From: an uncultured Tateyamaria sp.
GTDB taxonomy: Bacteria > Pseudomonadota > Alphaproteobacteria > Rhodobacterales > Rhodobacteraceae
DNA: 64,000 bases
Reading direction: 5' to 3'
Assembly: GCF_947504105.1 (NCBI RefSeq)
Contig: NZ_CANNGP010000009.1
Location: 1-64,000, forward strand
Shown: positions 25,387 to 34,125 of the stretch, in pieces
How positions within the stretch are numbered: position 1 is the first letter of the stretch
How the letters are laid out: the number at the start of each line of letters is the position of its first letter
Notes under the pieces: generated by a model
What the model was told of the DNA's origin: nothing
Databases searched by the model: none
What the model saw: only the letters and a program-made list of their open reading frames with translations
Translations under genes and position numbers: made by a program

Positions 25387-26274
25387 ATGGGGCTTTACAA
25401 ACCCCGCGCCGTGGTGTTTAAGGATAGCACCACGGCAAGGGACTTCGATATGACGGAAGATGAATTTCACGAACTGAATGGCGATCCGGTAATGCAAATG
25501 CTGGAAGCCAATCGCATTTGGACCCACCCGCAATTCCTTGTCGCTGACGTGTGCAAGATCACCGGCACCACGCCCAAGGCCCTTGAACATTTTGTCAGCC
25601 CCAAGCGCGATCTGGTTCGCTTGATCGGCCCACACGTCAATCCCGGCACCGGACGCCGCCGTGTGTTCACGGGTGGTCAGGTGCTTATGATTGCCGCCGC
25701 GTTCGCTATGACGCGGATCGGCTTCCCCCAACGGTGGACACGGTCGCTTGCTGACACCGTAGAGAGGCGCGCAATCGCCCGTGAAAATCCCTTCGGATAT
25801 GGTCAGACTGGTTTGATGTTTGCGACCTTTCCGATGAACGAAGGGGACGACTGGAACGTCGTTTATCTCCACGATCAAATGGAAAAAGAGCCGGTGTTGC
25901 CTGTGGCCGTTCACCTTCTGGACGTGGACCGCCTCATTGACCAAGTGAAAGCGCAGCTTGAGGCCATGATTGCGGATGAAGAGGTGCCGGACTTCACGGT
26001 GCCGGACCCTAAGCCTGAGCCAAATCCATACAGCCCCGCGTCCAATTTCTTTCGTGCGTGGGATAAGTCAGAATCCGGGCGCTGGGTTTACGTTGGCCTG
26101 ACCGAAGAAGAAACCGACGAACTGCTGGAAATGCAGGGCAGCGAAATCCAAGGCGACGATCTGGTTATCGTGAGCGAAGGGCGGCGCGGTGGTGAGCGTT
26201 TCCTTGAACTGCACGACAAGCACGAGCGCGAACGTCTCAAGCGTTGCGGGATGGGCTTGGAGGGCGACGACTAA
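25387..26274 (+). CDS. Putative regulatory protein with MerR-like domain, 295 residues
   Basis: The N-terminal 150 residues contain a possible winged-helix or MerR-like region (DVCKITGTTPKALEHFVSPK, then GTGRRRVFTGGQVLMIAAAF), a pattern typical of DNA-binding regulators whose recognition helix is followed by an R-R-x-F/Y wing. The C-terminal half is acidic with a proline-rich linker (VPDPKPEPNPYSP). It sits just upstream of the excisionase with TAATG overlap, so it may control excision. The function is inferred. Confidence 0.5.
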   Translation: MGLYKPRAVVFKDSTTARDFDMTEDEFHELNGDPVMQMLEANRIWTHPQFLVADVCKITGTTPKALEHFVSPKRDLVRLIGPHVNPGTGRRRVFTGGQVLMIAAAFAMTRIGFPQRWTRSLADTVERRAIARENPFGYGQTGLMFATFPMNEGDDWNVVYLHDQMEKEPVLPVAVHLLDVDRLIDQVKAQLEAMIADEEVPDFTVPDPKPEPNPYSPASNFFRAWDKSESGRWVYVGLTEEETDELLEMQGSEIQGDDLVIVSEGRRGGERFLELHDKHERERLKRCGMGLEGDD

Positions 26275-26477
26275 TGCCCGCGCCCACGATCCTCTTTGCC
26301 GGTGACAAGAAAGCCGCTGCGCTTCTGGATATGAAGCCTACGGAGTTTCGTGGGCTGGTGGACGAAGGTGTTTTGCCCAAGCCGACCAAGATCGGCGGCT
26401 TTGAGCGGTGGGACGTGGAACAACTGCAATCCATCGCGCGCGGCGATGCGGCTGAGGGTGGGCCTATCCAATGGTGA
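26274..26477 (+). CDS. AlpA/excisionase-like DNA-binding protein
   Basis: This 67-residue protein has a short MerR/Xis-type helix-turn-helix (KAAALLDMKPTEFRGLVDEG), a linker VLPKPTKIGGFERWD and a final helix. This is the classical form of AlpA and Xis regulators in satellites and islands. It overlaps the integrase start by 7 bases, so the two are cotranslated. It probably directs excision or switches on the island. Confidence 0.75.
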   Translation: MPAPTILFAGDKKAAALLDMKPTEFRGLVDEGVLPKPTKIGGFERWDVEQLQSIARGDAAEGGPIQW

Positions 26478-27487
26478 GCCGCAAGAAACTTCTTTGGCAG
26501 CACCCGGCGGGCCGCTGGTATGTCCGTAAGTATGTGAACGGCAAGATGATCTATCTGGGCCGGATCAAAGCTGAGGAAGGCACCGCCGAATTTGACCGCC
26601 AGTATTGGGAGATCGTGAGCGGCAAGAAAGCCGCCGCGAAAACGTCATGGGGCGCTCTGATCGAGGCGATGCGCGAGACGGACAAATGGGCGAATTTCTC
26701 GCCCCGCTACCGCAAAGACCTTGAGCCTGTTTTTGAATACCTCAAGGACAAGATCGGCCACCAAGACGTTGCGCGGCTGACCCAAGCTGACATTTACGAC
26801 GCGATGGAAAAGAACCGGCACCGTGTCCGGTTTGCCAATTACATCCCGACCGCGATTAGCATGTTGTCCAAGCTGGCGATCCGCAAACGGTGGCGCAAGG
26901 ACAACCCGGCAATCGACATTGAACCGCTCAAGGTTCCCAAGGCGCGTCAGAAACCGCACCTGCCGTGGGCAGATTGGGCGGTGGAGAAAATGCGCGACGA
27001 GGGCGAGCCGTTGCCGCTGCTAATCTTCGAGATCGGCGTGGGCAGCGTCCAGCGTCCCGGTGATTGGGTAGACTTCCAATGGGGCGACTATGACGGGGAA
27101 AACCTCAAGCTGCGCCAGAACAAGACCGGCAACGCGCTGGTTTTGCCCTGCACAAAGGCGCTCAAGGCCGCACTCGGCCGCGCCAAGGCTGATCTGGGTT
27201 TCGCACCTCACCCGTCGCGCCACATCCTGACCCGCGCTGATGGCTCTGCGATGGACTATCACGCGATGGCCCGCGTCATGGTGCGCGAGCGCAAACGGCT
27301 GGGCCTGATGGCCTACGATCAACACGCGCTGCGCTATCGCGGTGTGATGGAACTGGCGTGGGAAGGCTGCGACGACGACGAAATCGCCAGCTACAGCGGC
27401 CACACGTCCAAGGCGATGATCATCAAATATGCAGGGGAGGCGAGACAAATCATGCGCGCGCGCCAAGCGGCGGCAAAGCGCAAGTGA
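26471..27487 (+). CDS. int: Tyrosine-type site-specific integrase
   Basis: This 338-residue integrase has the catalytic set R195 (SVQRPGD), K218, H285-x-x-R288 (HALRYRG), H311 (YSGHTS) and nucleophile Y320 (IIKYAG). An N-terminal arm-binding and a SAM-like core-binding domain precede it. It lies 88 bases from the tRNA-Cys gene that serves as attachment site. It integrates and, with the AlpA-like protein, excises the satellite. Confidence 0.9.
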   Translation: MVSRKKLLWQHPAGRWYVRKYVNGKMIYLGRIKAEEGTAEFDRQYWEIVSGKKAAAKTSWGALIEAMRETDKWANFSPRYRKDLEPVFEYLKDKIGHQDVARLTQADIYDAMEKNRHRVRFANYIPTAISMLSKLAIRKRWRKDNPAIDIEPLKVPKARQKPHLPWADWAVEKMRDEGEPLPLLIFEIGVGSVQRPGDWVDFQWGDYDGENLKLRQNKTGNALVLPCTKALKAALGRAKADLGFAPHPSRHILTRADGSAMDYHAMARVMVRERKRLGLMAYDQHALRYRGVMELAWEGCDDDEIASYSGHTSKAMIIKYAGEARQIMRARQAAAKRK

Positions 27488-27574
27488 CGACGAACAGAAC
27501 GAGACCAGAACGAGAAACTGATACCTGAGGTGATACCCCAATGAGCAGCCACTTTGCTAACCCATTGAAAACAT

Positions 27575-27622
27575 TGGAGGCGAGTACCGGAATCGAACCG
27601 GTGTACACGGATTTGCAATCCG
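27575..27622. repeat. attR: 48-bp repeat within tRNA-Cys
   Basis: This block is identical to 16867-16914 and covers the 3' part of the tRNA-Cys gene. Because the element restores the tRNA 3' end here, the functional tRNA is kept on this side. Confidence 0.92.
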
Positions 27623-27648
27623 CTGCGTCACCACTCCGCCAACTCGCC
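27575..27648 (-). tRNA. tRNA-Cys (anticodon GCA)
   Basis: A 74-nt cloverleaf on the minus strand begins GGCGAG and ends CTCGCC-T-CCA. It has a D-loop with GGCGGAGTGG, anticodon stem around TTGCAAA (anticodon GCA, Cys) and T-arm CCGGTTCGATTCCGG. CCA is encoded. It is the attachment site of the satellite. Confidence 0.95.
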
Positions 27649-27812
27649 ATCCGTGGTGTTTGAGCGGCGATAGACCATTAAAACGGGTCACGCAAGACCG
27701 TCCGGCAACGGTGCGCCGGAATATTGCCTCATGAGCCACGTGCCGCGTTGCCCACCCGCGCTGACTGTGGCACATGTATGCGAAAGAACCTGAACGAATG
27801 AGTTTAGCTGCA

Positions 27813-28466
27813 ATGCCCGACTTCTCGACACGGCGCATCATGATGGTGGACACGCAAGTTCGCCCGTCAGATGTTACGAAATTCCCGATCATTGATGCAA
27901 TGCTGACCGTCAAGCGCGAAGACTTTGTTCCTGTTGCGCAACGCGAAACGGCATATATGGGCGAAAACCTCGATCTTGGAGAAGGGCGGGTCATTCTTGA
28001 CCCGCGCACGCTTGCCAAGATGCTTGATGCACTGGACATTGCGCCGGACGAGTTGGTGCTGGATGTTGGGGCTGCTCATGGCTATTCGGCGGCTGTCATT
28101 GCGCACTTGGCGCAGGCGGTCGTTGCTTTGGAAGACAACGATGCCATGGCAGCGGAGGCGCAGGATGCGTTGATGTCAGCAGGCATGGATAATGTCATTA
28201 CTCATGTTGAAACGTTGAAAGCAGGTGCGGCAGAACATGGTCCTTATGACGTCATTGTCGTCGAGGGTGGTGTGACCCAAGTGCCCGAAGCACTATTATC
28301 GCAACTCAAGGACGGTGGACGCATCGCGGCGCTTTTCATGGACGGTGCATTGGGAGAGGTCCGGATCGGTTACAAGATCGATGGCATGATGTCTTGGCGT
28401 CGTGCTTTTAATGCAGGTGCCCCAGTGTTGCCGGGGTTTGAAAAACACGACGCATTCACGCTTTGA
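27813..28466 (+). CDS. Protein-L-isoaspartate O-methyltransferase family protein
   Basis: This 217-residue SAM-dependent methyltransferase has motif I VLDVGAAHGYSAAVIAHLA and an upstream region (RIMMVDTQVRPSDV) typical of alphaproteobacterial PIMT-like proteins. Canonical PIMT repairs isoaspartyl damage. Here the glycine-rich loop reads G-A-A-H-G-Y and the post-I acidic residue is E/D in VALEDND. The ATG at 27813 fits the family N-terminus (MPDF); starts at 27774 and 27798 are possible. It is followed closely by tolC. Confidence 0.75.
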   Translation: MPDFSTRRIMMVDTQVRPSDVTKFPIIDAMLTVKREDFVPVAQRETAYMGENLDLGEGRVILDPRTLAKMLDALDIAPDELVLDVGAAHGYSAAVIAHLAQAVVALEDNDAMAAEAQDALMSAGMDNVITHVETLKAGAAEHGPYDVIVVEGGVTQVPEALLSQLKDGGRIAALFMDGALGEVRIGYKIDGMMSWRRAFNAGAPVLPGFEKHDAFTL

Positions 28467-28510
28467 CCGGAGTGGTACTGGGCGGATGGATCATCAAGAG
28501 GCAGGTTAAA

Positions 28511-29932
28511 ATGATGGGCAAGTTGGCGCGCAGATTTCTGAGTACTACGGCAATGACTGCAACCTTGGTGTTGGGTATGGGTACGTCGCAGGCTACCGCA
28601 GACACTCTCGCGGATGCCATGATCGGCGCGTATACGCACAGCGGCTTGCTTGATCAGAACCGGGCCTTGTTGCGCGCAGCAGACGAAGATGTGCCGATCG
28701 CGCTGGCTGCATTGCGTCCGATCGTCAACTGGACTGGCAGCATCACACAGGACTTTGGGGACGTCACTACACAGACAGGTATTTCGACCAGCGCAGAGTC
28801 CACGGATGTCCTTTTGGGTCTGAATGCGTCACTGCAATTGTACGACGGTGGTGCCGATCGGGCGCGGGTCGAGGCAACAAAAGAGACGGTGCTCGCCACC
28901 AGAGCGACGTTGCTGAATGTTGAGCAGGCGCTGCTTTTGCGCGCGGCGGCGGCCTTCATCAATGTGGGGCGGCAGCAGAATTTTGTCGCTCTGAGCCAGA
29001 ACAACTTGCGTCTTTTGCAACAAGAACTGCGTGCCGCCAATGACCGCTTCGAAGTGGGGGAGGTGACCCGCACGGATGTGTCCTTGGCAGAGGCCGCTGT
29101 TGCGCAGGCGCGCAGTAATCTGGCAGATTCGCAGCGCAACCTGATCCAGGCGCAGGCGGAATATACAAATGTTGTAGGCCGACGCCCTGGACGCCTGTCT
29201 GCGCTGCCGACGTTGCCTCTTACCGAAACGCGCGTTGCCGAAGCTCAGGCCGTCGCGGTGCGCAACCACCCTGATATGGAAGCCGCACGTCGCCAGGTGT
29301 CGGCGAATGAATTGCTGGTTACAGCAGCCGTGAAGGACACGTTGCCCGTTGTCACTCTGGATGGGTCATTGGCGGTTCAGGAAGATTTTGGTGACGAAGA
29401 TGATGCCAGGACCGGGTCGGTTGGTATCAGTGTAACTGGGCCAATCTACCAGGGTGGTCGTCTTTCGGCGCTTGAACGCCAGGCAATGGCATCACGGGAT
29501 GCATCACGTGGGAACCTGCACAATGTGCGTCACGGCGTGCAGCAAGACGTTGTGAATGCCATTTCGGATCTTGAGGCGGCGCGTGCCAGCCTGGCCGCAT
29601 CCGAACGCCAGATTCGCGCGGCCCGCATCGCATTCCAAGGGGTGCGGGAAGAGGCAACCTTGGGTGCGCGGACGACGCTGGACGTTCTGGATGCCGAGCA
29701 GGATTTGCTGGATGCCGAAACCAACCGCATCGCAGCGCAAGCTGATCAATATATTGCCGCCTATTCGGTCCTTGAAGCCATGGGCCTGCTGACCGCGCAG
29801 CGGCTAAAGCTGCCGGTACAGCTGTATGACCCGGCGGCCTATTACAACTTGGTAAAAGACGGACCCGCCAAGCGGTCAAGGCAAGGTAAGCAATTGGACC
29901 GCGTGCTGCGCGCCCTTCAAGTAGACGATTAA
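28511..29932 (+). CDS. tolC: TolC-family outer membrane efflux channel
   Basis: This 473-residue protein has an N-terminal signal peptide ending near TSQATADT (about residue 32). It shows the two TolC repeats with long coiled-coil helices (ALLLRAAAAFINVGRQQNFVAL; VVNAISDLEAARASLAASER) and the usual NRIAAQADQYIAAY motif near the end. It forms the outer membrane and periplasmic tunnel for type I secretion and RND/ABC export. The ATG at 28511 is chosen since the signal peptide starts there; an upstream frame begins at 28463. Confidence 0.88.
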   Translation: MMGKLARRFLSTTAMTATLVLGMGTSQATADTLADAMIGAYTHSGLLDQNRALLRAADEDVPIALAALRPIVNWTGSITQDFGDVTTQTGISTSAESTDVLLGLNASLQLYDGGADRARVEATKETVLATRATLLNVEQALLLRAAAAFINVGRQQNFVALSQNNLRLLQQELRAANDRFEVGEVTRTDVSLAEAAVAQARSNLADSQRNLIQAQAEYTNVVGRRPGRLSALPTLPLTETRVAEAQAVAVRNHPDMEAARRQVSANELLVTAAVKDTLPVVTLDGSLAVQEDFGDEDDARTGSVGISVTGPIYQGGRLSALERQAMASRDASRGNLHNVRHGVQQDVVNAISDLEAARASLAASERQIRAARIAFQGVREEATLGARTTLDVLDAEQDLLDAETNRIAAQADQYIAAYSVLEAMGLLTAQRLKLPVQLYDPAAYYNLVKDGPAKRSRQGKQLDRVLRALQVDD

Positions 29933-30006
29933 GGTTTTCAGCACAGTATTGTGCGACCCTCACCCTCGGGGTAAGCTGAGGCCGAGGTTGAGAGTGGTAC
30001 TTTGAC

Positions 30007-30915
30007 ATGTCTGATCCAATGACCAACACCGAGGTGGAGGACGTTTTGGCGTCTATTCGTCGTCTGGTGTCCGACGACAATCGCCCGGAAGCAGAGGATA
30101 AAACTGCGGCGTCGCCTGACAGACTGGTTTTAACTCCAGCGTTGCGCGTGATGGATGAACCAGATTTAGACGGTAGCGCGGATATTGTTGCTTCTGCGTC
30201 GGAAGACGATGCAGAAGATGTCGCGGACGAAGCCGTCTTGGGAGAACAGCAGGATTCGGTGGCTGAAAGTGCAGCGCCTTCATATGAAGAGGAACAGTGC
30301 GGGTCTGTTCCGGTTGATGACGAAACTGAACACCCAATGCCAGATGAGTCCGAGGCTGAACGCGACGTTGGAGATGATACCAGTGAGTTCGAAGAGCGGC
30401 CCATAGATCTGGATGCAGTGGATTTGGATCAGGATACACTCATGTCGATCCAGGATGCGTTTGCTGACGCCGATGAAGCTGAGCATATTGAGGACACCGC
30501 ATCAGTAAACACCGATGCCAATGATGATGCGACCACGCTGAGCGCCAAGATTGCAGCGCTTGAGACATTGATTGCCGGTCAGACCGACGAGTTTGAACCG
30601 GACATGGCGGGGGATGGAGAGAATGCGGGCACGGAACCACCGGCGCTGGCATGGGAAGATGCGGACGGCGATGTGAGCGCTGCACCACAGCCATCGCTAG
30701 ATGTCGAACGGGACGTGGACGACCCCGCACAAGATGGTGCGCAGGTATTCTCGAATGACGAGGATGTGTTGGATGAAGACGCACTTCGTGATCTGGTCAG
30801 CGATATTGTGCGGGAAGAGCTGCAGGGCGCGCTGGGCGAACGTATTACACGCAATGTCCGCAAGCTGGTTCGGCGCGAAATTCATCGGGCCCTCGCTGCG
30901 CAAGACCTTGAATAG
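30007..30915 (+). CDS. PopZ-like polar organising protein (DUF2497)
   Basis: This 302-residue protein has the PopZ layout: an N-terminal helix with the conserved VEDVLASIRRLVSDDN motif, then a very long, acidic, disordered middle (Asp/Glu/Ala/Pro rich, residues about 30-250). It ends with a short C-terminal helical region (LRDLVSDIVREELQGAL, then RNVRKLVRREIHRAL) that drives oligomerisation. PopZ condenses at cell poles and anchors chromosome and polarity factors. In many alphaproteobacteria it lies next to valS; here valS is 15 kb away. Confidence 0.65.
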   Translation: MSDPMTNTEVEDVLASIRRLVSDDNRPEAEDKTAASPDRLVLTPALRVMDEPDLDGSADIVASASEDDAEDVADEAVLGEQQDSVAESAAPSYEEEQCGSVPVDDETEHPMPDESEAERDVGDDTSEFEERPIDLDAVDLDQDTLMSIQDAFADADEAEHIEDTASVNTDANDDATTLSAKIAALETLIAGQTDEFEPDMAGDGENAGTEPPALAWEDADGDVSAAPQPSLDVERDVDDPAQDGAQVFSNDEDVLDEDALRDLVSDIVREELQGALGERITRNVRKLVRREIHRALAAQDLE

Positions 30916-30955
30916 GGGCGCAATCATTCACGCAATGCTCCGATCCTGATTGTCC

Positions 30956-31534
30956 GTGAACACGCCGGCTCACTTATTGGTTGGAGCTGCCGTATTCGGT
31001 AGATTGTCAGGTGCTCGGCTTCTTGCTGCTGCCTTCGCAGGAGCTGCCCTGCCGGATCTGTCACTCTATGTGATGTCAGGTGTATCCTTGTTTTTGCTGG
31101 GCATACCGCCCGACGTGGTCTTTGACGATCTTTACTTCTCGGACACATGGCAAACAGTATTCGCCATCGACAACTCATTTTTTGTGTGGGGTGCACTGTG
31201 CGGATTGGCCTGCTGGCATCGGTCGCCTTGGGCGGTTGCGCTGACCGGAGCGGCGTTACTGCACTTGCTTCTGGATTTCCCACTGCACCATGACGACGGA
31301 CGCCCGCATTTCTGGCCGTTCAGTTGGTGGGTGTTTGAAAGTCCGGTTAGCTATTGGGATCGCGGGCACGGTGCTGCGTGGGTTGGACCGATTGAGGCGG
31401 TACTTGCAACGTCGGCGGCTGTGGTTCTGTGGCGCCGTAGGCTGCCAATGTGGGGTGGTGCCGCTGTTGCGTTTCTATTGCTTGCCGAACTATGGGTCGT
31501 ACGCCAGTGGCTGTTTTTCTTTTCCAGCGGATGA
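30956..31534 (+). CDS. Multi-pass membrane protein, YdjM/metal-dependent hydrolase-like
   Basis: This 192-residue integral membrane protein starts NTPAHLLVGAAVFG and has GAALPDLSLY and LLDFPLHHDDGRPHFWPF segments. Its His/Asp pattern (H near the N-terminus, P-D, then D-F-P-L-H-H-D) resembles YdjM/DUF457 membrane hydrolase-like proteins; such rhodobacterial proteins are often annotated as CobQ without evidence. The GTG at 30956 is used; TTG at 30950 is an alternative. Role unknown. Confidence 0.55.
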   Translation: MNTPAHLLVGAAVFGRLSGARLLAAAFAGAALPDLSLYVMSGVSLFLLGIPPDVVFDDLYFSDTWQTVFAIDNSFFVWGALCGLACWHRSPWAVALTGAALLHLLLDFPLHHDDGRPHFWPFSWWVFESPVSYWDRGHGAAWVGPIEAVLATSAAVVLWRRRLPMWGGAAVAFLLLAELWVVRQWLFFFSSG

Positions 31535-31540
31535 ACAAAA

Positions 31541-31568
31541 GAAAACGCGCCTCGTGGGGCGCGTTTTC
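31541..31568. terminator. Bidirectional intrinsic terminator
   Basis: A perfect 11-bp stem (GAAAACGCGCC at 31541-31551 with 31558-31568) has A-runs on one side and T-runs on the other. It lies between the convergent membrane protein gene and the minus-strand small gene and can terminate both. Confidence 0.85.
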
Positions 31569-31589
31569 CTTGTAGCAGCAATGTTTCGA

Positions 31590-31910
31590 TCAGGCCGCTT
31601 CAGCCTGCTGTGCCGCATTGCGGCGTTCTGACTCTTCCCGGCTCAGCGCGACAGATGTGCGGACGCCTTTGCCCACAAATTCCATCAGGCCTTCTACAAC
31701 CCGTTCGTTTGGGTCGATACCTGCGCAGCTCAGCACTTCACGACCATCGCGTGAACGAGCCCAGCGGGCAATCTGCTCTGGCCCGTTGCCATACTTTTTG
31801 TCATCGGCGATAGCATCGTCGAGTGCAGCCAACACAACGGCTGCGAATAGTTTGCGTGCACGGTTGCCTTGTTCATTGTTAAAGGCAGTGCCGTCAACGA
31901 AGTCTTTCAT
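31590..31910 (-). CDS. Conserved small protein, DUF6280-like
   Basis: This 106-residue protein starts MKDFVDGTAFNNEQGNRARK and has the segment YGNGPEQIARWARSRDGREV. I recognise it as the type of small conserved protein found across Rhodobacterales (DUF6280), function unknown. The ATG at 31910 follows GGAAGGA; the frame is open further upstream to 32096 but has no support. It is divergent from efp. Confidence 0.65.
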   Translation of the reverse strand: MKDFVDGTAFNNEQGNRARKLFAAVVLAALDDAIADDKKYGNGPEQIARWARSRDGREVLSCAGIDPNERVVEGLMEFVGKGVRTSVALSREESERRNAAQQAEAA

Positions 31911-32129
31911 TCGTCGTCCTTCCTTTATTCTTGCTCTTGTCTTTCCGGCGTGACGCCCGTTATGGACGAACTGCTCCGATTCGGATACCCCGTTATTGCA
32001 TGGCTGCCCTGCAAAAAATGCATAGCGCGCTGATGGTACAGCACAGCATTTCGTTGTCTTGCCGGGACCCTCTACGCGAGATATAGGGAGCATCAAATTT
32101 TCATCAACCTTTCGTCAAGGTTTTGCCAC

Positions 32130-32693
32130 ATGCCAAAAATCAATGGAAACGAGATCCGCCCCGGTAACGTGCTTGAGCACAACGACGGCCTTTGGGCCGC
32201 TGTGAAGGTGGATCATGTAAAGCCCGGCAAGGGCGGTGCCTTTGCGCAGGTTGAGCTGCGCAACCTGCGCAACGGATCAAAGCTGAACGAACGCTTCCGT
32301 AGCGCGGACAAGGTTGAGCGCGTGCGGCTCGAGCAAAAGGACCAGCAGTTCTTGTATGAGAACGACGGGATGCTCGTGTTTATGGACGCCGACACATACG
32401 AACAGATCGAACTGCCTGCAGAGCTGCTCGGCGATCGACGCCCGTTCCTGCAGGACGGCATGACAATCGTTGTCGAATTCTACGACGAAGAGGCCTTGAA
32501 CGCGACCGTGCCGCAGAAGGTTACCTGCAAGATCGTCGAGACAGAGCCAGTGGTGAAGGGCCAGACAGCGGCGAACTCCTTCAAACCCGCGATCCTTGAC
32601 AACGGGGTCAAGGTGATGGTGCCGCCTTTTGTCGGACAGGACGAAGACATTATCGTCAATACAGAGACGATGGAGTATGCTGAACGCGCGTGA
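32130..32693 (+). CDS. efp: Elongation factor P
   Basis: This is a 187-residue, full-length EF-P with three beta-barrel domains. The conserved loop VKPGKGGAF carries K34, the position that is modified in other bacteria. The C-terminal signature in [21 protein letters not shown] is clear. It relieves ribosome stalling at polyproline. No genes for its modification enzymes are seen nearby. Confidence 0.95.
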   Translation: MPKINGNEIRPGNVLEHNDGLWAAVKVDHVKPGKGGAFAQVELRNLRNGSKLNERFRSADKVERVRLEQKDQQFLYENDGMLVFMDADTYEQIELPAELLGDRRPFLQDGMTIVVEFYDEEALNATVPQKVTCKIVETEPVVKGQTAANSFKPAILDNGVKVMVPPFVGQDEDIIVNTETMEYAERA

Positions 32694-32927
32694 CGCCTCG
32701 TATGAAATAGCCTTTTGCCAAGGGTATTGCGCAGCGCTTCGCGTCCCGTTTTACATCACAATGATGTGCATCAACCTGCGTATAGAAGTCGTCCAGCGGC
32801 TGCGTGCGGAACAATTATCGTAAGCGCTCGGCGCAAACGACTGCGTCACTCATGCTTTAGGAATTTCGCGGACAAGCTGTTACGGACTACTCCGTGATGT
32901 GAAATCGAATGAAGTTGAGACTGCGAG

Positions 32928-34115
32928 ATGGCCAAGCCGGTGTCGCCCCGAAAAATCCGTGACTTCGGCCTAGAGGTCTATTTCTCGAAGTGGGAGTTCA
33001 ACGCCAAACACCATATGACGGCCTCAGACTTTGAGAGCATGCCGCTATCAGGTTTGCTGGCGCTGGCGTCAGACGAAGATCGGGTCGCGTTCGAAAATCT
33101 GTGGCTTGGCTACACCGAGACTTGGGGCGCCCCCGCGCTACGGCGCGAGATTGCCGCGACCTACGACACCATGAAGGACGAAAATGTCCTGTGTCACGCC
33201 GGCGCGGGCGAAGCGCTCTATGCGGTCCCGCGTGTGCTCCTGGGCAAGGATGATCATGTCATCGTGCCGACACCGAACTATCAGGGCGCCGAGAGCATAC
33301 CCCTTTCCATATGTGACGTGACTGGCGTGCCCATGGACCACACCCCGGATCGAAACGTTAAAGGTGGCTGGCGTCTGGATATTGAACGGATCAAGCAAGC
33401 GATCCAGCCGAACACGAAGCTGATTTCGATCAACTTCCCCCACAATCCAACGGGCTTTCTTTTGGCACGGGATGATCTGGACGCGCTGATCTTAATGTGC
33501 CGCGAACATGGCATCTACCTACTAAGCGACGAGGTCTATCGTGGGGTAGAGATGGACCCGGCAGATCAGATGCCCCAAGTCGCCGACCTGTATGAAAAGG
33601 GAATCTCGCTGAATGTGATGTCCAAGGCATACGGTCTTCCAGGTCTGCGGATCGGTTGGATCGCATCGCAGGACACCGAACTTCTGCAGAAGGTTGAGCG
33701 GTACAAACATTACCTTTCAATCTGCAACTCCGGGCCATCCGAGATGCTGGCACTTATTGCGCTGCGTGCTCGAGACACGATCCTGACCCGGAACAGAGCA
33801 ATCGTGATGGACAACCTTCTTTCCCTTGAAAACACGCTTCTTGAGTTTCCGGGGCTTTTTGAATGGTCGCGCCCGATGGGCGGCTGTGTTGCCTTCCCAA
33901 AGTACCTTGGCCCTGATGGTGGGGAAGAGTTCTGCCGCAAGCTTATCGAAGAAAGCGGCGTTTTGCTGCTTCCATCGTCGATTTATGCCAGTGATCTGAA
34001 TGAGGTCCCAGCGGATCACTTCCGTATCGGCATCGGACGAGACACCGTGTTCAAAGACGGGTTTGTCGCATTTCATGAACACCTCAACAAATACTACTGC
34101 GACTACCGCAAATAA
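32928..34115 (+). CDS. PLP-dependent aminotransferase, class I/II
   Basis: This 395-residue fold-type I enzyme has the PLP lysine in MSKAYGLPGLRIGW and the aspartate in YLLSDEVYRG. The substrate-carboxylate arginine is in FRIGIGRD, and the NPTG motif is present (NFPHNPTGF). The N-terminal FSKWEFNAKHHMTASDFES block is typical of a subgroup that includes capreomycidine-synthase-like aminotransferases. Ten bases downstream is an ornithine-cyclodeaminase-family gene, probably an operon. The substrate is not predictable; a basic or beta-hydroxy amino acid is suggested. Confidence 0.8.
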   Translation: MAKPVSPRKIRDFGLEVYFSKWEFNAKHHMTASDFESMPLSGLLALASDEDRVAFENLWLGYTETWGAPALRREIAATYDTMKDENVLCHAGAGEALYAVPRVLLGKDDHVIVPTPNYQGAESIPLSICDVTGVPMDHTPDRNVKGGWRLDIERIKQAIQPNTKLISINFPHNPTGFLLARDDLDALILMCREHGIYLLSDEVYRGVEMDPADQMPQVADLYEKGISLNVMSKAYGLPGLRIGWIASQDTELLQKVERYKHYLSICNSGPSEMLALIALRARDTILTRNRAIVMDNLLSLENTLLEFPGLFEWSRPMGGCVAFPKYLGPDGGEEFCRKLIEESGVLLLPSSIYASDLNEVPADHFRIGIGRDTVFKDGFVAFHEHLNKYYCDYRK

Positions 34116-34125
34116 GGATCGCATC

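Larger units (their letters stand above)
16867..27622. mobile_element. Integrated phage satellite in tRNA-Cys, capsid-forming PICI-like
   Basis: A 10.7-kb element lies between 48-bp direct repeats, with an integrase and AlpA-like excisionase at the tRNA end. Nearly all genes are on the plus strand with short overlaps. It has TerL, HK97 capsid, prohead protease, head-completion proteins and portal, plus two HNH-type proteins and a winged-helix protein next to a repeat array. No tail tube, tape measure, baseplate, fibre, holin or lysin gene is visible. This is the gene set of capsid-forming phage-inducible chromosomal islands, which make their own small heads and borrow tails from a helper phage. 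A prophage reduced by deletion is the alternative, but the clean ends and intact frames favour a satellite. Confidence 0.75.
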
